A stretch of 8,660 bases of DNA from an uncultured Ruminococcus sp. Lineage in GTDB: Bacteria > Bacillota > Clostridia > Oscillospirales > Acutalibacteraceae. The stretch is taken from assembly GCA_902762335.1 (NCBI GenBank), contig CACWNZ010000157.1, positions 1 to 8,660 on the forward strand. Direction: 5' to 3'. Shown here one piece after another: positions 1 to 5,566 of the stretch. The translations under genes and the position numbers were made by a program. The notes below the pieces were generated by a model that saw only the letters and a program-made list of their open reading frames with translations, did no database searches and had not been told where the DNA came from. The stretch's first letter is position 1, and every line of letters begins with the position of its first letter.

Positions 1-698
1 TGTTCAGGATACTTGCTCAGATCAGTCAGAAGACAAATATTTTCAACAATAAGTTCACCCTCAATTTCGGCTGGGGCTTCTTCTATCTCGTTGAGAGAAA
101 GGACGACAAGGGAGAAAAGTTCTGGGTGCTTCAGACTACAGACTATAATGCCGAGGAGAGAGGCGGAAAAACCGACGATCTTACGACCTCTCTCGTTATT
201 CAGAATATGCAGGTAGAGGCAGTTCAGGTGGCAAAGGTAAGCCCCGAGGCTTGTACCTACAGGGATACCGTGCTCGTCCTCAAGGACGCTATCAATGCCG
301 ACAGCGTCTATATGAACAGGAACGAGGCCTCAAAGAACGGTGATTCGGGCTGGTACTTCGGTCTGCTTGACGACCCCAACGAGGATAAGCATACATCTGC
401 CGATTACGAGAAGATGCCTTCATATAAGCTCATGGCTTTTCTGCCCGAGGCTCTCAGGGTGCTCCAGCTCCCCGTAGGCACTGTTGCGGTGTTCCAGAAC
501 AAGAGACTTACCGCCCTCGTTGACAAGGACGACAAGGCTATGAAGTTCACCACCGAGGATGAAAGAAGAAAGCTCGGACTGAAGCAGCGCGAGCAGTTTG
601 AAAGAGAGGTACAGGAGGCAAGGGAAAGAGCTCTTGCTCAGAAGGCTGCCGAAAGCGTTAAAAAGGAGCTTCCCGAGGATAAGATAGAGGAAGAATGA
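1..698 (+). CDS. Hypothetical protein, 3' end only, with Imm33/DUF2185-like region
   Basis: The frame is open from the left edge (first full codon at 3), so the true start is outside the window; internal start codons such as GTG 126 are not needed. About 231 codons are visible. Around positions 285-525 the protein reads as a globular domain with an SGWYF motif, acidic DDPNEDK, and an LQLPVGT stretch. That resembles the Imm33 (DUF2185) family, in which a GW(R/Y)F motif, an acidic patch and a proline-glycine turn recur; this is recognition by eye. The last 50 residues are charged and look like a helical or coiled-coil tail ending in EEE. There is no membrane segment or signal peptide in the visible part. 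The stop overlaps the tgt start (ATGA), so the two are co-transcribed and probably translationally coupled. I cannot give a function. An immunity role is not implied, because no toxin gene is in view. Confidence 0.75.
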   Translation, partial: FRILAQISQKTNIFNNKFTLNFGWGFFYLVERKDDKGEKFWVLQTTDYNAEERGGKTDDLTTSLVIQNMQVEAVQVAKVSPEACTYRDTVLVLKDAINADSVYMNRNEASKNGDSGWYFGLLDDPNEDKHTSADYEKMPSYKLMAFLPEALRVLQLPVGTVAVFQNKRLTALVDKDDKAMKFTTEDERRKLGLKQREQFEREVQEARERALAQKAAESVKKELPEDKIEEE

Positions 699-1843
699 GC
701 ACGGAAAAAAAGATATTCAGTCTGCTTAAGCAGAACGGCAGGGCAAGGCGCGGCGAGCTGATAACGGCTCACGGCAGGGTGATGACGCCCGCATTTATGA
801 ACGTGGCTACCTGCGGCGCGATAAAGGGCGCTGTTTCCGCCCTCGATCTGTCAGAGCTGCGCTGTCAGGTACAGCTCTGCAATACCTATCACCTTCATCT
901 TCGCCCGAATGACGAAACGGTCAGAAAGCTCGGCGGTCTGCATAAATTCACAAGGTGGAACGGCCCGATACTGACCGACAGCGGCGGGTTTCAGGTGTTC
1001 TCGCTTGCAAAGCTGCGCAATATCAAGGAGGAGGGAGTTACCTTCGCCTCGCATATTGACGGTCATAAAATATTTATGGGACCCGAGGAAAGCATGACGA
1101 TACAGTCTAACCTCGGCTCGGATATAGCAATGGCTTTTGACGAGTGCATAGAAAATCCTGCGGAGTATGATTATACGAAGCGCTCCTGCGAGCGTACCCT
1201 GCGCTGGCTGTGCAGGTGCAGGGATAAGCTTGACGAACTGAATTCCCGCGACGATACGGTCAACAGGGAACAGATGCTTTTCGGGATAAATCAGGGCGCG
1301 ACCTACGACGATCTTCGCATAGAGCACATGGAGAGGATAAGGGAGCTTGACCTTGCGGGCTACGCTATAGGCGGTCTTGCGGTAGGTGAGACGGCAGAGC
1401 AGATGTACCATATAATAGACGTTGTCGAGGAGTATATGCCCAAGGACAAGCCGAGGTACCTTATGGGTGTGGGAACGCCCGTGAACATTCTTGAGGCGGT
1501 CAGCAGGGGCGTAGATATGTTCGACTGCGTTATGCCCACAAGGAACGCGCGCCATGCAAACGTGTTCACCTGGAGCGGCAGGCGCAATATGATGAACGAG
1601 AAATACACCCTTGACGAAGACCCCATAGATACCGAATGTGACTGTCCCGTATGCAGGAGCTTCACAAGGGCGTATATCAGGCATTTGTTCAAGAGCGGAG
1701 AAATGCTCGCTATGCGGCTGTGCGTTATGCATAATATCCGGTTTTACAATACCCTTATGATGAGGATCAGAGAGGCAATAGACAACGACAGCTTTGATGA
1801 GTTCTATCGCAGATACGTTCCCGTGCTTGACAGGAGAATATAG
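695..1843 (+). CDS. tgt: Queuine/preQ1 tRNA-guanine transglycosylase
   Basis: This enzyme swaps guanine-34 in the anticodon of tRNAs for Asp, Asn, His and Tyr for preQ1, a step in queuosine synthesis. The 382-residue length is normal for the bacterial enzyme. Visible signatures are TDSGGFQVFSL with general acid/base Asp95, FDEC with substrate-binding Asp149, GGLAVGE at 226-232, and MFDCVMPTR with nucleophile Asp277. The zinc site is complete: Cys315, Cys317, Cys320 (CDCPVC) and His346. These residues line up with the Zymomonas mobilis enzyme (Asp102, Asp156, Asp280, Cys318/320/323, His349). The ATG overlaps the previous stop by 4 nt and has a GAGG at 687-690, so expression is probably coupled to the upstream gene. 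An intrinsic terminator follows directly. Other queuosine genes (queA and others) are not in the window; the yajC neighbour is a common arrangement in bacteria. Confidence 0.97.
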   Translation: MSTEKKIFSLLKQNGRARRGELITAHGRVMTPAFMNVATCGAIKGAVSALDLSELRCQVQLCNTYHLHLRPNDETVRKLGGLHKFTRWNGPILTDSGGFQVFSLAKLRNIKEEGVTFASHIDGHKIFMGPEESMTIQSNLGSDIAMAFDECIENPAEYDYTKRSCERTLRWLCRCRDKLDELNSRDDTVNREQMLFGINQGATYDDLRIEHMERIRELDLAGYAIGGLAVGETAEQMYHIIDVVEEYMPKDKPRYLMGVGTPVNILEAVSRGVDMFDCVMPTRNARHANVFTWSGRRNMMNEKYTLDEDPIDTECDCPVCRSFTRAYIRHLFKSGEMLAMRLCVMHNIRFYNTLMMRIREAIDNDSFDEFYRRYVPVLDRRI

Positions 1844-1851
1844 GATATGAG

Positions 1852-1880
1852 CCGTCTCACCGCAGTGGGACGGTTTTTTT
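1852..1880 (+). terminator. Intrinsic terminator after tgt
   Basis: CCGTCTCAC (1852-1860) pairs with GTGGGACGG (1865-1873) across a CGCA loop. The stem is nine pairs, one of them a G-U wobble, and is followed by seven T (1874-1880). It lies 8 nt past the tgt stop and separates tgt from the yajC promoter. Confidence 0.92.
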
Positions 1881-1936
1881 GCGGAATTATGATAAATTAA
1901 AATTTGTTTACAGCCGCAATATATGAATTATTACTC

Positions 1937-1965
1937 TTGAAACGCCGATAAAAAGCTGATATAAT
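1937..1965 (+). promoter_or_regulatory. Sigma-A promoter for yajC
   Basis: The -35 box TTGAAA (1937-1942) and -10 box TATAAT (1960-1965) are separated by exactly 17 nt. The region upstream (about 1888-1935) is very A/T-rich and could act as an UP element. Transcription should begin near 1972, giving a leader of roughly 48 nt before yajC. Confidence 0.88.
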
Positions 1966-2019
1966 ATAAACGTTGTTTTTTACGATAAACTATCTATCAT
2001 TGAAAGGAAGATAAGGAAT

Positions 2020-2481
2020 ATGTTTTTTGGCTTGGCAGATAATGCTGCATCAACAGCAGCTTCGGCGGCAAGTACGGCGGCAAATCAGGCGCAGCAGCAG
2101 AGCCCCTGGCAGTGGGTCATCACTATTGGTATATGGGTGGTCGTAATTGCGGCCGCGTATTTTCTGTTTATCCGTCCTCAGAAGAAGAGACAGAAGCAGG
2201 AGGAGGAGCTCAGAAAAAGCATTGAGATCGGTGACGATATAACGACTATCGGCGGTATCGTCGGCAGAGTTATCGCCGTAAGAGACGACGACGAGACCTT
2301 TATCGTTGAAACGGGCAGCGACAAAACGAGAATGCGCTTCAAGAAGTGGGCTATCGCTTCAGTAGATACTCCCGACAAGCAGCCCAAGAAGGACGACAAG
2401 ACCGATAAGTCTGACGACAAGGCTGACAAGAAGGACAAGAAAAAGAAAAAGTCCGATGATGAGTTATCGGACGAAAAATAA
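2020..2481 (+). CDS. yajC: YajC, preprotein translocase accessory subunit
   Basis: YajC is a single-pass membrane protein that associates with SecDF and SecYEG in the cytoplasmic membrane. The 153-residue product has an Ala/Gln/Ser-rich N-terminus (8-28), one membrane helix at about 31-51, and then the family hallmark YFLFIRPQKKR followed by a basic/acidic segment. The cytoplasmic core carries IGDDITTIGGIVGRV, also a hallmark. From about residue 115 to the end the protein is almost entirely Lys, Asp and Ser, a low-complexity charged tail longer than in proteobacterial YajC. The ATG is set by AAGGAAG and AAGG upstream (2004-2016). The gene has its own promoter and its own terminator, so it seems to be monocistronic. 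secD and secF, often close by in relatives, are absent here. Confidence 0.96.
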   Translation: MFFGLADNAASTAASAASTAANQAQQQSPWQWVITIGIWVVVIAAAYFLFIRPQKKRQKQEEELRKSIEIGDDITTIGGIVGRVIAVRDDDETFIVETGSDKTRMRFKKWAIASVDTPDKQPKKDDKTDKSDDKADKKDKKKKKSDDELSDEK

Positions 2482-2490
2482 TATCAGAAC

Positions 2491-2520
2491 GAGAACGGCA
2501 GAAAACGCCGTTCTTTTTTT
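2491..2520 (+). terminator. Intrinsic terminator after yajC
   Basis: GAACGGC (2493-2499) pairs perfectly with GCCGTTC (2507-2513) around a 7-nt loop, and the pairing can extend by A2492-T2514. A run of seven T (2514-2520) follows. It begins 10 nt after the yajC stop. Confidence 0.92.
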
Positions 2521-2529
2521 GCGCCGGAG

Positions 2530-2558
2530 TTCTAACACGTGAAGCGCAGGAATAGAAT
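2530..2558 (+). promoter_or_regulatory. Possible weak promoter for the TIGR04086-like gene
   Basis: TAGAAT (2553-2558) is a good -10 candidate. The best -35 at 17-nt spacing is TTCTAA (2530-2535), which matches consensus at only three positions. A promoter is expected here because a terminator precedes and the gene starts at 2600, but the sequence support is modest. Confidence 0.3.
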
Positions 2559-2599
2559 GACAGCAGAGAAGTACCATTAAGGTGAACGGAGCTGTCGTG

Positions 2600-2998
2600 A
2601 TGCAGAGTGAGAAAAGAACAGATATAAGGAGAGCGGTCAAGGCTGTTGTGATAGGCGCGGCGGCAGGGGTGTCGATCTCGATGCTGCTTATCCTTGTCGG
2701 TGCGCTTATAGCCGTAAAAACAGGCGCCGTGCCGTATAACGCCGTGCCTTATATAGCAGGGGCGGCGCAGGGCATAGGGGCGCTTGCAGGCGGCTATATA
2801 TGCGGCAGAGCGTTCAGAAGAATGGGGATGGCTCTCGGGGCGGCGTGCGGCAGTCTCGCGGGGGCGGCGCTGTTCGTTATCGGGCTGATCAGCGGCGGTA
2901 CAGCGGCATGGACGGCGCTGATACGCCTGCTCATATCTGTCCTGTGCGGCGCTATAGGCGGCATAGCGGGCGTAAATAAAAGAAGCCGCAGAAAATAG
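2600..2998 (+). CDS. Small four-helix membrane protein, TIGR04086-like
   Basis: The product is 132 residues: a short charged N-terminus, then about four hydrophobic segments rich in Gly and Ala (roughly residues 13-35, 45-66, 73-95 and 101-122), and a basic end (NKRSRRK). This size, topology and place between yajC and the SCIFF genes fit the Firmicute membrane family TIGR04086, whose function is not known. The start at ATG 2600 is chosen because CGGAG (2587-2591) sits 8 nt upstream. The in-frame GTG codons at 2582 and 2597 would add up to six residues but have poorer ribosome sites. Adjacency to the SCIFF locus recurs in Clostridia as I recall it, which suggests but does not prove a link such as export or immunity. 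An alternative is an unrelated Gly-rich small membrane protein. Confidence 0.8.
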   Translation: MQSEKRTDIRRAVKAVVIGAAAGVSISMLLILVGALIAVKTGAVPYNAVPYIAGAAQGIGALAGGYICGRAFRRMGMALGAACGSLAGAALFVIGLISGGTAAWTALIRLLISVLCGAIGGIAGVNKRSRRK

Positions 2999-3008
2999 GC
3001 GGAAAATG

Positions 3009-3042
3009 TTGAATTTATTAAAAAGATGTGTTATTATATAAT
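3009..3042 (+). promoter_or_regulatory. Promoter for the SCIFF gene scfA
   Basis: TTGAAT (3009-3014) and TATTAT (3032-3037) are 17 nt apart and form a plausible sigma-A promoter. A perfect TATAAT immediately downstream (3037-3042) is an alternative -10, but its -35 at correct spacing is poor. The resulting leader of about 60 nt holds a small hairpin (CGCGGA 3062-3067 with TCCGTG 3073-3078) that could compete with a second one (CCGT 3074-3077 with ACGG 3081-3084). Confidence 0.7.
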
Positions 3043-3107
3043 CGTACTATAAGAGGTGCGCCGCGGAGAATATCCGTGTGACGGGCTTCAGGGAAAGGGT
3101 GAACGAA

Positions 3108-3254
3108 ATGAAGGCAACAAAGCATATCAAAACTCTCAACAAGGCTAACCTTAAGGAAAGCGCTGCCAAGGGCGGCTGCGGCGAGTGCCAGGCTTCCTGT
3201 CAGTCAGCCTGCAAGACCTCTTGCACCGTAGCTAACCAGAAGTGCGAGAAGTAA
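3108..3254 (+). CDS. scfA: SCIFF six-cysteine ranthipeptide precursor
   Basis: This 48-residue peptide is the precursor of SCIFF ('six cysteines in forty-five'), a RiPP found across Clostridia. The leader begins MKATKHIKTLNKANLKES, and the core follows with GGCGECQASC, QSACKTSC and NQKCEK. The six cysteines are 24, 27, 31, 35, 39 and 46, with the family spacing. The maturase next door installs thioether bonds. In the Clostridium thermocellum peptide CteA the mapped bond joins Cys32 and Thr37, which correspond here to Cys35 and Thr40, both present. The ATG at 3108 follows AAAGGGTG (3094-3101); the in-frame GTG 3099 lies inside that site and is less likely. Residues 2-4 add three amino acids compared with the usual MKHIKTL start. 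SCIFF-type ranthipeptides have been tied to quorum sensing in solvent-producing clostridia; the role here is unknown. Confidence 0.96.
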   Translation: MKATKHIKTLNKANLKESAAKGGCGECQASCQSACKTSCTVANQKCEK

Positions 3255-3280
3255 TTTACAGCACGAATAAAACTGTGTAT

Positions 3281-3313
3281 GGGGCGGATGAGCAGTCCGC
3301 CCTTTACTTTGTT
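3281..3313 (+). terminator. Leaky terminator-like hairpin between scfA and scfB
   Basis: GGGCGGA (3282-3288) pairs perfectly with TCCGCCC (3296-3302) around a 7-nt loop, and G3281-T3303 adds a wobble pair. A broken U-rich tail follows (TTTACTTTGTT, 3303-3313). The interrupted T-run suggests partial termination or RNA-end protection, giving more scfA than scfB message. The hairpin also sits over the upstream in-frame ATGs of scfB (3279 and 3288), arguing against their use. Confidence 0.75.
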
Positions 3314-3329
3314 AAAAAGGAGAATGGAA

Positions 3330-4739
3330 ATGATACATAAGTATCAGCTCAACGGATATAATATCTGTCTTGACGTTCACAGCGGCGCGGTCCATGTTCT
3401 TGACGACATCGCCTATGACGTGCTAGACTACTGCGACGAGAATATGCAGCAGACCGTCCCCGAAAAAATGCTTGACGAGCTTTCTGCAAAATATGACAGA
3501 GACGAGCTTGCCGAGACCTACGAGGCTCTCTATGAGCTGTATCAGGCGGGACAGCTCTTCTCGCCCGATGATTACGAGCAGTTTGCCGACCTTATGACAA
3601 AGGCGCCCATAAAGTCGATGTGCATAAATATATCTCACGACTGCAACCTGCGCTGCGAATACTGCTTTGCCGCAAAGGGCGATTTCGGTCAGGGGCGCTG
3701 TCTTATGTCCCTCGATACAGCAAAGAAGGCTATCGACTTCATCATTGCAAACTCCGGCACAAGGCACAACCTTGAGGTGGACTTCTTCGGCGGCGAGCCC
3801 CTTATGAATTTCGAGGTCGTTAAGCAGACCGTAGAATACGCAAGGAGCATTGAGAAGGCTCACGGCAAGAATTTCCGCTTTACTATAACGACAAACGGAC
3901 TTCTTCTTGACGACGACAAGATAGATTTCATAAACCGCGAGATGAACAACGTAGTTCTTTCCCTTGACGGGCGTAAGGAGGTAAACGACAAGCTGAGAGT
4001 TACCCCCAACGGCAAGGGCTGCTATGATATTATCGTGCCGAAGTATCAGAGGCTCGTATCAAAGCGCGGCGATAAGGACTATTACATCAGAGGAACGTTC
4101 ACGACCTTCAGCAAGGATTTCACTGCGGACGTTCTGCACATGAAGGAGCTGGGCTTTGAGCAGCTCTCCATAGAGCCTGTCGTATCCGACCCCAAGCTTG
4201 ATTACTCGATCAAGGAGGACGATCTGCCCGCCGTATTCAAAGAATACGAGCGCCTTGCAAAGACCCTTATAGAAATGCGCAAAAGGGGAGAGTATTTCAA
4301 CTTCTTTCATTTCATGATAGATCTCGATCAGGGACCCTGCGCCATAAAGAGACTTCGCGGCTGCGGCTGCGGCAACGAATACGTCGCTGTAACCCCGCAG
4401 GGAGACATATACCCGTGCCACCAATTTGAGGAAAAGTTAAAAATGGGCAACCTCAACGACGGCACCTTCGATCAGGAAATGAAGCTTCGCTTTGCAAGGG
4501 CTAACGTATATTCTAAGACCAACTGCAAGAACTGCTGGGCTAAATTCTACTGCAGCGGCGGCTGCAATGCGAACAACTACCAATACGAGGGCGACATACT
4601 CAGATCCCACAGGGTGGGCTGCGAGCTTGAGAAAAAGCGTCTTGAGTGCGCTATCATGATAAAGGCAGCGCTCTCCGACTACGGAGTTGAGCAGAGCACA
4701 GACTGCGACAGCGGCGACTGCTTTGCGGAATGCCGATAA
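3330..4739 (+). CDS. scfB: SCIFF radical SAM/SPASM maturase
   Basis: ScfB uses radical SAM chemistry to form thioether bonds in the SCIFF peptide in the cytoplasm. The 469-residue protein has an N-terminal region of about 80 residues resembling the PqqD-like precursor-recognition domain. The radical SAM core follows with CNLRCEYC (Cys105, 109, 112) for the [4Fe-4S] cluster and GGEP at 154-157. The SPASM domain is complete: Cys347-x10-Gly358-x4-Cys363, then Cys399-x2-Cys402-x5-Cys408-x3-Cys412, then Cys431, enough to bind two auxiliary clusters as in CteB. Cys337 and Cys345 are additional. After the usual end the protein carries a tail with Cys459, Cys464 and Cys468. ATG 3330 is chosen because AAAAAGGAG ends 7 nt upstream and the family starts MIHKY; ATG 3324 is too close to that site, and 3279 and 3288 fall in the preceding hairpin. 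Confidence 0.97.
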   Translation: MIHKYQLNGYNICLDVHSGAVHVLDDIAYDVLDYCDENMQQTVPEKMLDELSAKYDRDELAETYEALYELYQAGQLFSPDDYEQFADLMTKAPIKSMCINISHDCNLRCEYCFAAKGDFGQGRCLMSLDTAKKAIDFIIANSGTRHNLEVDFFGGEPLMNFEVVKQTVEYARSIEKAHGKNFRFTITTNGLLLDDDKIDFINREMNNVVLSLDGRKEVNDKLRVTPNGKGCYDIIVPKYQRLVSKRGDKDYYIRGTFTTFSKDFTADVLHMKELGFEQLSIEPVVSDPKLDYSIKEDDLPAVFKEYERLAKTLIEMRKRGEYFNFFHFMIDLDQGPCAIKRLRGCGCGNEYVAVTPQGDIYPCHQFEEKLKMGNLNDGTFDQEMKLRFARANVYSKTNCKNCWAKFYCSGGCNANNYQYEGDILRSHRVGCELEKKRLECAIMIKAALSDYGVEQSTDCDSGDCFAECR

Positions 4740-4762
4740 TAAATGTGGAATTCTACGGCAGG

Positions 4763-4798
4763 CGGGAAACCCTTTGTTCAGAAGCAAAGGGTTTCCCG
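4763..4798. repeat. Long perfect hairpin after scfB, without a T-tract
   Basis: CGGGAAACCCTTTG (4763-4776) is exactly inverted at 4785-4798. Inside the 8-nt gap T4777-G4784 and T4778-A4783 can also pair, giving 16 pairs and a CAGA loop. The sequence after it (GTAAAACAATT) has no run of T, nor does the opposite strand, so it is not a standard intrinsic terminator either way. Lying 23 nt past the scfB stop, it most likely stabilises the scfB mRNA 3' end or ends it by another route. Confidence 0.85.
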
Positions 4799-4820
4799 GT
4801 AAAACAATTGCGAAAAAAGC

Positions 4821-4849
4821 TTGACACGAGCGGAAAAACGTGGTATAGT
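4821..4849 (+). promoter_or_regulatory. Strong sigma-A promoter of the infC operon
   Basis: TTGACA (4821-4826) is a perfect -35 and TATAGT (4844-4849) a near-perfect -10, spaced by 17 nt. Transcription should start near 4856, leaving a leader of about 167 nt before infC. Confidence 0.92.
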
Positions 4850-4956
4850 ATATCGGTAAAACAAAGTAAAGTCAAGGCTTTCACCTGTATGGTAACGTCC
4901 GTTACGGGTCAATAGTGAAATACCTCTGTATAGCAGGGGCGTATTATGCTGTTGAT

Positions 4957-4991
4957 GCGCGGATAGTCGGGTGACTGTCGGCGCTTTCTTT
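4957..4991 (+). terminator. Attenuator hairpin upstream of infC
   Basis: GCGCGGATAGTC (4957-4968) pairs with GACTGTCGGCGC (4973-4984) over a GGGT loop. The twelve positions include one G-U wobble and one G-G mismatch, and TTTCTTT (4985-4991) follows. It lies after the promoter and before the ribosome site of infC, so it can only act as a conditional or leaky terminator. Confidence 0.85.
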
Positions 4992-5008
4992 ATGTTTATA
5001 TTTTATGT

Positions 5009-5015
5009 GGAGGTG
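5009..5015 (+). promoter_or_regulatory. Ribosome binding site setting the ATT start of infC
   Basis: GGAGGTG is followed after 7 nt by ATT at 5023. The only upstream in-frame ATG (5005) directly precedes this site and has no ribosome site of its own (its upstream sequence is TTTATATTTT), so the spacing points to ATT. Confidence 0.85.
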
Positions 5016-5022
5016 CGTTAAG

Positions 5023-5541
5023 ATTAGCAAGCAGGAAATACAGATCAACGAGGAGATCCGTGACAAAGAGGTCAGAGTTATAGATGCACAGGGCGGACAG
5101 CTCGGCATTATGTCTGCGGCAAAGGCTCTTGAGCTTGCTGTGGAAAAGAATCTTGACCTGGTGAAGATCGCACCGCAGGCGCAGCCGCCTGTATGCAAGA
5201 TCATGGATTACGGCAAATACCGCTTTGAACAGGCAAAGCGTGAAAAGGAAGCAAGGAAAAATCAGCATATTGTTGATATAAAGGAAGTAAGGCTCTCTCT
5301 TAATATCGACACCCACGATTTTAACACAAAGCTCAATCACACACAGAAGTTTATCAAAGGCGGAGACAAGGTAAAGGTATCTATTCGTTTCAGGGGCAGA
5401 GAAATGGGACATCCCGAGCTTGGTACCGAGATAATGATCAGATTTGCCGAGGCTTGTCAGGAATTTGCAAACGTTGAAAAGCCTGCAAAGTTAGAGGGAC
5501 GCAGTATGATAATGTTCCTTGCACCGAAACCTAACAAATAA
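5023..5541 (+). CDS. infC: Translation initiation factor IF-3
   Basis: IF3 binds the 30S subunit, keeps it from joining 50S too early and checks the start codon. The 172-residue product has the normal two domains. The N-domain (1-70) begins SKQEIQINEEIRDKEVRVID and holds the signature PPVCKIMDYGKYRFE at 55-69. A Lys/Glu-rich linker follows (71-80), then a C-domain with IRFRGREMGHPELG at 121-134. Translation most likely begins at the rare codon ATT (5023), which is read as Met. Many infC genes use such a codon so that IF3 can reject its own start when abundant, giving translational autocontrol on top of the leader attenuator. Starting from ATG 5005 would add MWRCVK, which does not fit the family. 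It is the first gene of the infC-rpmI-rplT operon. Confidence 0.97.
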   Translation: MSKQEIQINEEIRDKEVRVIDAQGGQLGIMSAAKALELAVEKNLDLVKIAPQAQPPVCKIMDYGKYRFEQAKREKEARKNQHIVDIKEVRLSLNIDTHDFNTKLNHTQKFIKGGDKVKVSIRFRGREMGHPELGTEIMIRFAEACQEFANVEKPAKLEGRSMIMFLAPKPNK

Positions 5542-5566
5542 ACCCAAATTCAAGGAGGAGCTAAAA

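Larger units (their letters stand above)
4856..5022 (+). promoter_or_regulatory. infC-rpmI-rplT leader, probable L20-type attenuation leader
   Basis: This untranslated leader is densely structured. TTTCAC (4879-4884) can close with GTGAAA (4915-4920) around an inner hairpin GTAAC-GTCC-GTTAC (4892-4905). A second hairpin uses AATAC (4919-4923) with GTATT (4941-4945) plus CTCTG with CAGGG inside. The attenuator at 4957-4991 comes last. In Bacillus and other Firmicutes such a leader binds excess ribosomal protein L20, which promotes premature termination of its own operon (Rfam L20_leader). The position, length and order fit, but I could not test the covariance model. The GTCCGT segment (4897-4902) can pair with GCGGAT of the attenuator (4959-4964), a possible antiterminator. 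Confidence 0.7.

Noticed and set aside
13..216. A 67-codon frame near the left edge
   Set aside because: It overlaps the open frame of the partial first gene in another phase and has no ribosome site or motif.
851..1732. A long open frame of 293 codons on the minus strand
   Set aside because: It lies wholly opposite tgt, whose protein has every catalytic and zinc residue. The antisense product has no recognisable motif and is a reading-frame shadow of biased codon use.
3279..3329. A longer N-terminus for ScfB from ATG 3279
   Set aside because: The extra residues are encoded by the GC-rich hairpin and the ribosome binding site. The family begins at MIHKY, which is ATG 3330 with ideal spacing.
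4892..4905. GTAACG-TC-CGTTAC palindrome as an operator
   Set aside because: It lies inside the transcribed leader and is better explained as an RNA hairpin of the infC attenuation region.
4730..4915. A 61-codon frame overlapping the scfB end
   Set aside because: It runs through the long hairpin, the infC promoter and the start of the leader, has no ribosome site, and the peptide resembles nothing.
5519..5566. An upstream ATG start for rpmI inside infC
   Set aside because: The added residues are not part of L35, and the AGGAGG site belongs to ATG 5567.
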